This document shows positions 9,644-17,912 of a stretch of DNA of 44,105 bases, one piece after another. The stretch's first letter is position 1; each line of letters starts with the position of its first letter. The notes beneath the pieces are model-generated. The model was not told the origin of the DNA and searched no databases. It saw nothing but the letters and a program-made list of their open reading frames with translations. The position numbers and the translations under genes are program-made. The stretch is from positions 1 through 44,105 of the forward strand of contig SBGG01000061.1 of assembly GCA_006226685.1 (NCBI GenBank), read 5' to 3'. The stretch is from Sphingomonadales bacterium (lineage in GTDB: Bacteria; Pseudomonadota; Alphaproteobacteria; Sphingomonadales; Sphingomonadaceae).

Positions 9644-10093
9644 TTAAAGGCCGGCCGCAAATGACCGAAGCGCAGGATCGACTCTGTCCCAGCCTTGTGC
9701 ATCAGCCTCATACAGGGCGACAGATGGACGAAATTGTGCACGATCGTCGAGGCTGGCTGCGGTCACGACAATGCCGTCAGGATGCAGGCCCAACTTTGCG
9801 TAAACCGGAGCATGGCACTGCGCGCAAAAATAACGCGTCGAGGTCCCGCCACTATCGGCGACGTAGGTCCAATCGTTGGTTTCGCCCTGCAGCTCAGCTG
9901 CTGCGGCGGGCAGTACCAGAAAAGCTCCATGGCCCGTGCCCGACAATTTCTGGCAATAGTTACAGCTGCAAATCAGCCCGATAACCGGCTGCGCATTGAT
10001 GGCATAGCGGACCTGGCCGCAGGCACAGCCGCCCTCAATTGGAAGCGCCAGCGGGTTCTTTCCATAGATGCTTAAATCCGAGATGTCGGTCAT
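9644..10093 (-). CDS. GFA/CENP-V family zinc protein
   Basis: A 149-residue protein of the glutathione-dependent formaldehyde-activating (GFA) family. It shows all three cysteine clusters of the Mss4-like fold: CACGQVRY (C23, C25), CSCNYCQ (C42, C44, C47) and CAQCHAPVY (C90, C93), which bind zinc. Most members have no proven reaction. It follows HyuB by 12 bp and precedes the thioesterase by 33 bp on the same strand, so it is co-transcribed. Acetone carboxylases have a small zinc-binding third subunit in addition to HyuA- and HyuB-like subunits; whether this protein fills such a role is speculation. Confidence 0.88.
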   Translation of the reverse strand: MTDISDLSIYGKNPLALPIEGGCACGQVRYAINAQPVIGLICSCNYCQKLSGTGHGAFLVLPAAAAELQGETNDWTYVADSGGTSTRYFCAQCHAPVYAKLGLHPDGIVVTAASLDDRAQFRPSVALYEADAQGWDRVDPALRSFAAGL

Positions 10094-10105
10094 GATATGA
10101 AGCCC

Positions 10106-11881
10106 TCAGGCCGGGACGCTTGCGCGCAATGCTTCGGTTTCCGCTTCATTGAACTTCCCGGCAGCATCGATCGCCACGCCATAGACGGAACGCGCCCGCT
10201 CTGCCGAAACGAGTCCTTCCCGCACATCGCGCGCAACAAGGGCCGGGTCGCGTTCGGATGGCTTGCCATATCCCCCGCCACCAGTGGAAACGGACACCAG
10301 CTTTTCGCCGTCCTGCAGTGTGACTTGTGCGCACGGGTCAAGTTGTTCGCGTTGTCCATCCGGTCTTATGCGATATTGATCACCCCGACCGCCAGACAGA
10401 CCTCCGCGCACACCCTGCGCCGGATTGACCGCGCCATCGCTGACATAGCCGATATCGAAAGCGCAATCACGCGGTCCAAAAACAACTTCCACAGAAGGCG
10501 CGCCCTTGTGTTTTCCGGCCCCTTCCGAGTCTGTCTTCAATCGCCGACTGTAGACATAAAGTGGCTGTCGCAGCTCATCAATTTCGACAGAGTCGACATA
10601 ACAAAGACCGGCATTACCGACATGGCCGATCGTCACCCAGGCGTCGGCTTTGGGCGCGCCAGCGCCACCCGACATGCCGAGAAACAGCTGATTGACGAAG
10701 GGCTGTCCGGTATCCGGATGCAACCCGGAAATCACACCGACTGCCGGCGGAATGACCGCTCCGCATTCGGCTAGTCCATGGTCACCGCTTATTTGTGCGA
10801 TCGCGGCCTGGGTGGAATTGGCCACCCGGTCGGCGACATTGGTCGTGGATACCGACGTGCTGGTCGGGTGACGCGGAATGCCGACGACGCAGTTTTCGCG
10901 TAGCTTGACGTCTATGCGGCGAAAGCTGCCGGCATTTTTTGGTACGCTGTGCTCTACTGCATTAAACACGCCGACCATCGAGGCGGTACGCGAGCACGCC
11001 TCCGACAGGTTCAGACCGCAAGGCAGGCAGTCCGGATTGTCGGTCAGATCAACCTCTACGATGGCGTCGTCCGGTCGGATGGTCACCTTCGCCTGCACCT
11101 TGATCCCGGTTTCCGGTGTTCCGGGAAACGGATCGTGACAGCTGGTGTGGACCGCAAATCCGGCGGGCAGGGCCTTGATCGCGTCGATCATCCGGCGTTC
11201 GGAATAGTCCAGCCAATCACGCCTGAAGCGATCCAGCTCCTCCCAGCCTTCCTCCTGCGCGATGGCGATGATTTCCCGTTCGCCAATCCTTGCTGCTCCG
11301 ACCATCGCCAGGAAATCGCCCCACCATTGCTCCGGCACGCGGATACGCATTTCGCACATGCGACGAAAATCCGCGTTGGTTTCATAATTGCTCTGTACCT
11401 TCGTGGACGGGAAGATGAGCGCACCCTCTTCGTAGACGTCCTTGGCCGAGCCATGATATGTGGTCGGGATTGAATTGCCGATATCGGCCTGATGGGCCTT
11501 CACAACCACGGTGAAGCGATGGCGTCCGTCATTGTCCATTACCGGCACCAGCAGCGTCCAGTCTGCAGCATGGCTGCAGCCATGATAGGGTGAATTGTTG
11601 AGGAACGCATCTCCCGCCCTCAGATCGGGATGAAATTCCTTCATGTAGCGCGCCATGATGTCCGGACCAGACAATACGTGGATCGGCAAGCCCTCATTGG
11701 TCGCAAGCAGCTCGCACTCCGCCGTTACAACACAGCAGGAAAAGTCGCGGGCCACGTTCAGGACGCCCGAACGTCCGGTGCGCAACAGGGTGTTCGCCAT
11801 CTTGCGCGTAACGCCTTCGAAGCGATTGTTGAGGATGGCCATCTTCACTCCATCCATGCTGGTGGTGCTCGTATCGCTCAT
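10106..11881 (-). CDS. hyuB: HyuB-type subunit (hydantoinase B / oxoprolinase / acetone carboxylase superfamily)
   Basis: The second subunit (591 residues) of a two-component ATP-dependent enzyme. Family features are the N-terminal NRFEGVTRKMANTLLRTGRS, NNSPYHGCSHAADWTLLVPV (which replaces the common NDPYxGGTHLPD), KAHQADIGNS, LTDNPDCLPCGLN, GISGL-type central repeats and the C-terminal STGGGGYGKP. Relatives hydrolyse hydantoins, 5-oxoproline or caprolactam, or carboxylate acetone and acetophenone, always with a HyuA-type ATPase partner. ATG at 11881 overlaps the HyuA stop (TGATG) behind a GGAGG site; an in-frame GTG lies one codon upstream. The BKACE gene in the operon favours a keto-acid-forming carboxylase, but lactam or hydantoin hydrolysis remains possible. 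Confidence 0.9.
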   Translation of the reverse strand: MSDTSTTSMDGVKMAILNNRFEGVTRKMANTLLRTGRSGVLNVARDFSCCVVTAECELLATNEGLPIHVLSGPDIMARYMKEFHPDLRAGDAFLNNSPYHGCSHAADWTLLVPVMDNDGRHRFTVVVKAHQADIGNSIPTTYHGSAKDVYEEGALIFPSTKVQSNYETNADFRRMCEMRIRVPEQWWGDFLAMVGAARIGEREIIAIAQEEGWEELDRFRRDWLDYSERRMIDAIKALPAGFAVHTSCHDPFPGTPETGIKVQAKVTIRPDDAIVEVDLTDNPDCLPCGLNLSEACSRTASMVGVFNAVEHSVPKNAGSFRRIDVKLRENCVVGIPRHPTSTSVSTTNVADRVANSTQAAIAQISGDHGLAECGAVIPPAVGVISGLHPDTGQPFVNQLFLGMSGGAGAPKADAWVTIGHVGNAGLCYVDSVEIDELRQPLYVYSRRLKTDSEGAGKHKGAPSVEVVFGPRDCAFDIGYVSDGAVNPAQGVRGGLSGGRGDQYRIRPDGQREQLDPCAQVTLQDGEKLVSVSTGGGGYGKPSERDPALVARDVREGLVSAERARSVYGVAIDAAGKFNEAETEALRASVPA

Positions 11882-13947
11882 CACTTTCCTCCAATCGCGA
11901 TTGACAGGCCCCCGCTTGACCGGCGTGTCGCAACCGCGCCGGGACCGACGACGACGGTGGTGAGCGCGTTCTCCAACAGGGCGGGACCCTCAATAAACTC
12001 GTCAGGCTGCATCGCATCGAAGCGGCGAACCGGTGTCTCGATCCAGCCCGTCTCGGCAAAATAGGCCGTCCGCACATGGTTGCGTGTCTCGACATTATCT
12101 TCGCTCAAGCGGATGCCGTCCGTATCGCGAAGCGCGCAGGTTACGGTCGCGCTCCAGCCGACGATTTCAATCGGCGAGGCAGGGTCATCGAAGCCGAACA
12201 AATCCTGATGCGCCGCATGAAAATCCGCGACGAAGGCGTCAACGTCCGCAGCGCTGTCGAACGAGACGCTGCGGACAGGCGCTTCGATTTCCCAGATCTG
12301 CGTGTCGTAGCGTGCTTCGGCCTTGTATCGGATGTTCGTCCGTCCTTTCGCTCCGGACGCCGCGGCGAAGGCGTCGCAACGCTCGCGCAGACCCGCCAAC
12401 GCTTCGTTCACCTTAGCGCGATCAAATCGGGCAGTGCTAGCGAAACAGGCCGCGTGATACTCTGCCTTCAGATCAGACATCAGGGCGCCGGCCGCCGACA
12501 AGGTAGCACCCACACTGGGAACGATTAGTGTCGGACAGCCAAGGCGTTGGGCGATGCGCACCGAATTGAGACCTGCCGCACCGCCGCCACCGACCAGCAC
12601 CGCTTCGCGCGGATCGATACCCTGATTGACGGTAATATCGACGATTGCCTGCACCATGTTTTCGGTCGCGATGGCGAGAATAGCGTCTGCGGCGGCGGCG
12701 ACATCGATGCCGAGTGGTTCGGCCACATAGCGCCGGATGGAGGCTTCTGCCCCATCGCGATCCAGTGACATCGTGCCACCGAGGAAATAGTCTGGATCAA
12801 GGTGCCCTAGAACGACGGATGCATCGGTGACCGTCGGCAGCGTTCCTCCGCGCCCATAGGCGACCGGACCGGGAACGGCGCCCGCGCTCTGCGGGCCCAC
12901 GTGCAGAAGGCCGCCATTGTCCACCCATGCTATCGAGCCGCCACCAGCGCCAACGCTCTTGACGTCCACCCAAGGAAAGCCGAGCATCACACCGCGATAG
13001 GGCTCGCCAATCCATGTTTCGCGCGTCATGGGGATCAGTCCGCGACGAACAAGGCTCACGTCATAGGTGGTGCCTCCGGTGTCGGCGACGATCGCGTTGT
13101 CATTGCCTTCATCGGTCAGGGAAAACCAGTGCCCGGCGACCGGGGCCATGGATGGCCCAGAATTGACGATATGTATCGGAGCCTGTGCCGCGACCTGAGC
13201 GTCGATCACGCCGGCGTTCGAGGTAATGACGAGAACACGCCCATCAAATCCCGCGTCTTTCAGCCGCTGCTGAAGGCTGCTCATATAATGGCCCATAAGC
13301 GGCTTCAGCGACGCATCGACTGCAGCCGAAGATGCCCGCCGAAACTCGCGCAGAGACGGATTGAGGCGGTGGGACAATGTATAGGGAATTCCTGGAAGAT
13401 GCTTTTCGAGCAAGGCGCCTACGCGCTCTTCATGCTCCGGATTGACCACCGACCACAGCAGACAGACGGCGACCGCCTCCACTTTTTCGTCTTTCAGCCG
13501 TTCGATGACGGCAAGCACCGCCGCTTCATCAAAAGGCTCGATCTCCTGACCGTCCAGACGGATGCGGCCCGGCACTTCGAACGTCAGCGCGCGCGGGATG
13601 AACGGATCGGGGAAGGGGATAGTGAAATTGAAGGCTTCGGTCCGCCCACCTTCGCGCAGGGTCAGGATATCGGGATGACCCTCGGTCGTCAGCAGCGCCG
13701 TACGCGCGGTCCTGCCGGTGATTATGGCGTTTATCGCATGGGTCGTTCCATGGATGAACAGCGAGCCCGCGCTGAGCATTGCCTTACGGTCAATGCCCAT
13801 GCCGTCCGCTGCGGTTTGCAGCGCGTCGAGCACGCCGCGCACCGGATCGTCAGGGGTGGTGGACGCCTTGAACATCCGGCAAACGCCGTCGTCGTCCTCG
13901 ACGATGAGGTCGGTGAACGTTCCTCCAGTGTCACAAGCAAAACGCAT
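11881..13947 (-). CDS. hyuA: HyuA-type ATPase subunit (hydantoinase A / oxoprolinase / acetone carboxylase superfamily)
   Basis: The ATP-handling subunit (688 residues) of the HyuAB complex. The ASKHA phosphate-binding motif DTGGTFTD lies at residues 6-13, and a second ATPase motif (VADTGGTTYDVSLV) near residue 300. GTTHAINAIITGRTARTALLTTEGHPD and KSVGAGGGSIAWVDNGGLLHVGPQSAG are standard family blocks. Length and domain order match N-methylhydantoinase A and the beta subunits of acetone/acetophenone carboxylases. It is cytoplasmic. ATG at 13947 follows the BKACE stop by 15 bp and has an AAGGG site. Motifs alone do not separate a hydrolase from a carboxylase; the neighbouring BKACE and SDRs are the main hint. 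Confidence 0.92.
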   Translation of the reverse strand: MRFACDTGGTFTDLIVEDDDGVCRMFKASTTPDDPVRGVLDALQTAADGMGIDRKAMLSAGSLFIHGTTHAINAIITGRTARTALLTTEGHPDILTLREGGRTEAFNFTIPFPDPFIPRALTFEVPGRIRLDGQEIEPFDEAAVLAVIERLKDEKVEAVAVCLLWSVVNPEHEERVGALLEKHLPGIPYTLSHRLNPSLREFRRASSAAVDASLKPLMGHYMSSLQQRLKDAGFDGRVLVITSNAGVIDAQVAAQAPIHIVNSGPSMAPVAGHWFSLTDEGNDNAIVADTGGTTYDVSLVRRGLIPMTRETWIGEPYRGVMLGFPWVDVKSVGAGGGSIAWVDNGGLLHVGPQSAGAVPGPVAYGRGGTLPTVTDASVVLGHLDPDYFLGGTMSLDRDGAEASIRRYVAEPLGIDVAAAADAILAIATENMVQAIVDITVNQGIDPREAVLVGGGGAAGLNSVRIAQRLGCPTLIVPSVGATLSAAGALMSDLKAEYHAACFASTARFDRAKVNEALAGLRERCDAFAAASGAKGRTNIRYKAEARYDTQIWEIEAPVRSVSFDSAADVDAFVADFHAAHQDLFGFDDPASPIEIVGWSATVTCALRDTDGIRLSEDNVETRNHVRTAYFAETGWIETPVRRFDAMQPDEFIEGPALLENALTTVVVGPGAVATRRSSGGLSIAIGGK

Positions 13948-13962
13948 TACAAACCCTTCTGA

Positions 13963-14892
13963 TTAAAAACCGACGCGATCGCCGCCCTTGAGGCCGAGAC
14001 GTTCTCGCGCGTCGTCCGGCGTGGCGATTTCCAGTCCGAGTTCCTCGACAATGTGCCTGATCTTCGTGACCTGCTGCGCGTTGGATGTAGCGAGCTGGCC
14101 CTTGCCGATATAGACACTATCTTCGAGTCCGACGCGAACCGATCCACCCATTATCGCGCCCACGGTGAGGAAGTGCATCTGCTGGCGGCCAACCGCGAAG
14201 CAGGAAAATTCATAATCCGACCCGAACAGCCGGTCGGCCGTGTTCTTGAAATGCACAAGATTTTCGATGGTCGCGCCCATGCCCCCCATCACTCCGAAGA
14301 TCCCCTGGACCAGGAAAGGAGGCTTGATCAGTCCCTTGTCGGCAAAATATTTGATTGCTTCCAGATGGCTCAAGTCGAAGCATTCGAACTCGAAGCGCGT
14401 GCCATAGGCCTGCCCGACATCGATCATGATCGTTTCGAGCATCTGGTAGGTGTTGGCGTAAATCAGGTCCTTCGTGCCGGCGAGATAGTCCTTCTCCCAA
14501 TCGAACCGCCAATTGTCATATTTTCCTACCAGTTCGAATGCGCAGAAGTTCATCGTGCCCATGTTCAGGCTGCAAACTTCGGGCTTGGCGCGGTGCGCCG
14601 GCCGCAGGCGCTCTTCGAGCGTCATGCCTAGACCGCCGCCGGTCGTGACGTTGAGCACGGCATTGGTCGCCTGTTTGATCCGCGGCATGAACTGCATGAA
14701 CAGCTCGGGATCCTGCACCGGCTTGCCGTTTTCCGGGTTGCGAGCGTGAAGATGCACGATTGCCGCGCCAGCCTCCGCCGCCTCAATTGAGGCCTGCGCG
14801 ATCTCGTCAGGGCTGATCGGGAGATATGGCGACATGGTCGGCGTATGCAGGCCGCCAGTAACCGCACAAGTGATGATGACTTTTTTACTCAT
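13963..14892 (-). CDS. BKACE family beta-keto acid cleavage enzyme
   Basis: A 309-residue TIM-barrel zinc enzyme of the BKACE (formerly DUF849, Kce) family. Known members condense a beta-keto acid with acetyl-CoA and release acetoacetate and the CoA ester of the shortened acid. The zinc ligands are visible as IVHLHAR (H47, H49) and the Glu of VRVGLEDSVY near the C-terminus. The N-terminal IITCAVTGG and the central VLNVTTGGG are also typical. ATG at 14892 lies 9 bp after the SDR stop. In BKACEs the keto acid side chain determines substrate, which cannot be read here; sitting directly before HyuA suggests that HyuAB supplies the keto acid. Confidence 0.92.
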   Translation of the reverse strand: MSKKVIITCAVTGGLHTPTMSPYLPISPDEIAQASIEAAEAGAAIVHLHARNPENGKPVQDPELFMQFMPRIKQATNAVLNVTTGGGLGMTLEERLRPAHRAKPEVCSLNMGTMNFCAFELVGKYDNWRFDWEKDYLAGTKDLIYANTYQMLETIMIDVGQAYGTRFEFECFDLSHLEAIKYFADKGLIKPPFLVQGIFGVMGGMGATIENLVHFKNTADRLFGSDYEFSCFAVGRQQMHFLTVGAIMGGSVRVGLEDSVYIGKGQLATSNAQQVTKIRHIVEELGLEIATPDDARERLGLKGGDRVGF

Positions 14893-14901
14893 ATTCCCCC
14901 G

Positions 14902-15687
14902 TCACTCTTCATATTCAATATTGCCATCGACGCCGATCATCTGACCGCTGATGCGGGCTCCGCGATCCGACGCCAAGAAAAGTGCCATTTCGGCGATGTC
15001 GTCTGGTTCCACCATCGTGCGCATCGATACGTAGCGGAGCAGCGTTTTTTCATAATCGGCGTGCGACACGCCGAGTGCCTCGGCCTTTGCCGCGATCACA
15101 CGGTTGATCCGGTCACCCCGGATGGCGCCAGGCAGAATGCAATTGACCCGGATGCCGAAGGGACCAAGTTCCCGCGCCAGATTCATGGTCATGCTCAGCA
15201 CTCCGCCCTTGCTCACGACATAAGGCAAGCGCAACGGCAAACCGGTTTTAGCGCTTCCCGAAGAGATATTGATAATCGCGCCGCGTCCCATTGCCTTCAT
15301 TCCTGGCACGGCGCGGCGTGCGAACAGGAACTGGCTTGTCAGGTTGATGCGGAGCGAGCGATCCCATTCTGCAAGACTAACATCCTCGACCGGAGCAGTC
15401 GGTCCGGCGATGCCAACATTGTTGATGACGACGTCGACAGGGCCGAATTCATCCTCAACGGATGAAAAGAGCGCATCAACCTCTTTTTCGACGCCGACGT
15501 CCATGACCCTGACCAATATGTCGGGACGATCGGCCTTCATCGTCGAAGCGGATGCTTCATCGACATCCGCGACAGCCACCCGCGCGCCGGCATTCGCGAA
15601 TTTCTCCGCGATGACCCGGCCCGCGCCACCAGCAGCCCCGCTGATGACAACAACCCTTCCTGTTACAATAGCGGCGGAGTCGACCAC
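14902..15687 (-). CDS. Short-chain dehydrogenase/reductase (SDR)
   Basis: A classical NAD(P)-dependent oxidoreductase of 261 residues. The nucleotide-binding motif is the variant GAAGGAG; VADVD after the second strand, with an acidic residue, favours NAD. NNVG, the catalytic Ser in INISSGSAKTG and YVVSK (Tyr and Lys) complete the active site. The C-terminus ISGQMIGVDGNIEYEE is of the usual SDR type. The start is GTG at 15687. It lies between another SDR gene (76 bp upstream) and BKACE (9 bp downstream). A role in oxidising a secondary alcohol to the ketone used by the following enzymes is plausible but unproven. Confidence 0.9.
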   Translation of the reverse strand: MVDSAAIVTGRVVVISGAAGGAGRVIAEKFANAGARVAVADVDEASASTMKADRPDILVRVMDVGVEKEVDALFSSVEDEFGPVDVVINNVGIAGPTAPVEDVSLAEWDRSLRINLTSQFLFARRAVPGMKAMGRGAIINISSGSAKTGLPLRLPYVVSKGGVLSMTMNLARELGPFGIRVNCILPGAIRGDRINRVIAAKAEALGVSHADYEKTLLRYVSMRTMVEPDDIAEMALFLASDRGARISGQMIGVDGNIEYEE

Positions 15688-15763
15688 TCTTCACTCATCC
15701 CTTTCTGAAGTCCCGCGAGCAGGGCAGACGAGGCTGCCCACGCCCGATGCGGAGGCTATGCCA

Positions 15764-16528
15764 TCAAATGCCTGCGGACAGGCCTTCATCGGCAAGCACG
15801 GTCGATCCGTGCATCGCGCGCGCCTTGTCCGACAGCAGGAAAAGTACGATATTGGCGATGTCGTCGGGATCGGAAAAGGTCACCTTGCTCGGTGTCTTCT
15901 TTTCCATATCGGCCAGATAAGCCGCATATTCCGGATCGCTGCGGATTGTTTCGTTGATCGGCGTTGCCGTGTTGCCCGGAGCGACAGCGTTGATGTTGAT
16001 GTCCTTGGGCGCCAGCTCAAGCGCGAGCGACCTAACCATCATCGAAATCGCCGCCTTGGTCGCGCAATAGCTCGAATAGCCGCCCACGCCCATTAGCGCG
16101 GCAACCGACGAGAAGCACACGATCTTGCCTCCACCCGATGCCGCCATTCCCGGGACGACTGCATTGATGCAATAGAAGGTCGACTTCAAATTCGTATCGA
16201 TCATATTGTCGAAGATATCGAGGTCGGCCTCGCCAGCGGGCGAGGGCAGGAACAGGCCAGCAGCGGTGATCAGCATGTCGATCTTGCCACGGCGCGCCTC
16301 GATATTGCCTATCAGTTGGGAAACGTGAGATCGGTTGCGCACATCGGCAACATGCGGGGTGCCCGAGCCGCCGGCCGCTGCAACTTCATCGATAACCTGC
16401 TGTGCCTTGACCAGATCGCTGCTGGCGACGACTTCGACATGCGCGCCTTCCGCCGCCAGCATGAGTGATACGGCTTTGCCGATGCCCGAACTTCCCCCGG
16501 TAATAAGTGCAGTTTTTCCCTGGAACAT
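15764..16528 (-). CDS. Short-chain dehydrogenase/reductase (SDR)
   Basis: A 254-residue classical SDR with GGSSGIG at residues 11-17, a VADVRN motif, AAG in place of NNAG, SSVAALMGVGGYSSYCATK (Ser, Tyr and Lys of the active site) and the C-terminal HGSTVLADEGLSAGI. The residue after the second beta strand is Ser rather than Asp (VVASSD), which leans towards NADP. It is the second of two SDRs in the operon. The pair may act on different stereoisomers or on successive alcohols of the same pathway; the sequence does not say which. Confidence 0.9.
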   Translation of the reverse strand: MFQGKTALITGGSSGIGKAVSLMLAAEGAHVEVVASSDLVKAQQVIDEVAAAGGSGTPHVADVRNRSHVSQLIGNIEARRGKIDMLITAAGLFLPSPAGEADLDIFDNMIDTNLKSTFYCINAVVPGMAASGGGKIVCFSSVAALMGVGGYSSYCATKAAISMMVRSLALELAPKDININAVAPGNTATPINETIRSDPEYAAYLADMEKKTPSKVTFSDPDDIANIVLFLLSDKARAMHGSTVLADEGLSAGI

Positions 16529-16609
16529 AATAAGCTCTCTTTCGCGACGATCGCATATCTGTGATCTCAGAAAAGAAAAAATGCAAGCACAAAATCGAGC
16601 GAAAGACTC

Positions 16610-17452
16610 TTAAACTTTCCAGACCGACGAGTTTTCTTCGATGAATTGCTCTAAGCTTTTGGGCGGACGCCCGGTGACAAGCTCGACAAGGTCAGTCGTG
16701 CGGTCTTCCGCACCATTGGCGATCGCTTCATCCATGGCGGCGAGGATCTGGGCATATTGAGGTTCCAGTCCGAACTCCTCCCATCGCTGGGCCAGTTGTG
16801 CCGTCGTCAGTTTGATGTGATGCACGGCTTTGCCGCGAGCCGCCCCGATCATGTCACCGGCCTCGCCATACGTCAGTGCCTTGGGGCCGGTGATGATTAA
16901 ATCCCGATTTTGCGGCACATTATCGAGCAGAGCGCGAAGCCCCACTTCCGCGATGTCGTCCGAATCGATGAAGGCGATGCGGCCCTCGTCTGTGGCGGAA
17001 TAAATTGCGTCTTCTTCGCGTATCGTAGGGAGATGTTGCCCGACCGAAAAATTCTGCATGAACCAGGATGGGCGCAGCACCGCCCATTCCGGCGCCTTGT
17101 CCTTCAAATAGGCATGAACCGACCCCATGGCTGGCCCACCTTCCTCCACCGAAGACGCACTCAACAGGACGAAGCGCTTGACGCCGCGTTCAAGCGCCGC
17201 GTCGACAAGGCGCGTCATGGGCGTGTGAACATCGGCAACACCGACCGGCGCGACCAAGTACACGCCGTCGATGCCCTCGATCGCAGCGGCGTCATTGACG
17301 CCGCTGTTCCAGTCGAAAGCCAGCCCTTCCGCGCCTTGTGGCGCGGAGCCGGACCGCGATGCGACCCTTACCTTATGGCCTTCCTCGATCAGCCTTTGAA
17401 CAAGACGGCCACCTGTTTTGCCCGTACCTCCGGTTACCAGAATGAACGACAC
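16610..17452 (-). CDS. NmrA-like NAD(P)-binding protein (atypical SDR)
   Basis: A 280-residue Rossmann protein with the N-terminal ILVTGGTGKTGGRLVQRL and the NmrA/HSCARG pattern (GVYLVAPVG, RFVLLSASSVEEGG, WAVLRPSWFMQNFS). It lacks the Tyr-x-x-x-Lys of classical SDRs. Such proteins act as NADP(H)-dependent reductases, isomerases or redox sensors. The start is GTG at 17452, whose GGAGG site lies inside the end of the preceding SnoaL-like gene 3 bp away, so the two are coupled. It is followed after 81 bp by an SDR. The function within the pathway is unknown. Confidence 0.86.
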   Translation of the reverse strand: MSFILVTGGTGKTGGRLVQRLIEEGHKVRVASRSGSAPQGAEGLAFDWNSGVNDAAAIEGIDGVYLVAPVGVADVHTPMTRLVDAALERGVKRFVLLSASSVEEGGPAMGSVHAYLKDKAPEWAVLRPSWFMQNFSVGQHLPTIREEDAIYSATDEGRIAFIDSDDIAEVGLRALLDNVPQNRDLIITGPKALTYGEAGDMIGAARGKAVHHIKLTTAQLAQRWEEFGLEPQYAQILAAMDEAIANGAEDRTTDLVELVTGRPPKSLEQFIEENSSVWKV

Positions 17453-17455
17453 TGA

Positions 17456-17890
17456 TCAGGCCTCCTTTCCAAATTCGAGAAGCTTTTCGACACCGCCCAG
17501 CGCTTCAATCGCCACGACCGGATTCCAATAATCCCGGTAGGTAACGATCTTGTCGTCCCGAAAAGTCACTACACTGATATAACGCTGGTTATAGGGGCGA
17601 CCGGTTGCGACGGCCGACCCTTCCACCGAGAATTCTGCGATCATCACGTCACCGGCATGATGAAATTGTGGGCCGTGAATGGCGGTCAGCGAGAGATGGT
17701 CCGGATAGTCCGCAAGATATTCTGCAATGGCAGCTTTGCCATCAACCCTTGCGGGGTATCCGGATAATGCAAATGGGAATTCCATAGCGCCATCATCCGC
17801 AAACATTTCCACCCACGGCCCGACATCCTTGCGGACAAGACCTTCCAGCGCACCGGACAACAGTGCTTCGACTTTTTTCGTATCCATCAT
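17456..17890 (-). CDS. SnoaL/NTF2-like protein
   Basis: A small cone-shaped alpha+beta protein of 144 residues. The pattern GALEGLVRKDVGPWVEMFADDGAMEFPFALSGYPARVDGKAAIAEYLADYP, then RYISVVTFRDDKIVTYRDYWNPV, is characteristic of the SnoaL-like ring cyclase, isomerase and limonene-epoxide-hydrolase fold. Adjacent ATGs at 17890 and 17887 both fit; a GGGG site precedes them. It lies 22 bp after the TonB receptor gene and 3 bp before the NmrA-like gene. SnoaL/NmrA pairs are frequent in Sphingomonad catabolic clusters; the reaction cannot be assigned. Confidence 0.85.
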   Translation of the reverse strand: MMDTKKVEALLSGALEGLVRKDVGPWVEMFADDGAMEFPFALSGYPARVDGKAAIAEYLADYPDHLSLTAIHGPQFHHAGDVMIAEFSVEGSAVATGRPYNQRYISVVTFRDDKIVTYRDYWNPVVAIEALGGVEKLLEFGKEA

Positions 17891-17912
17891 TTTCCCCAAT
17901 CAGTTCCGTTCA

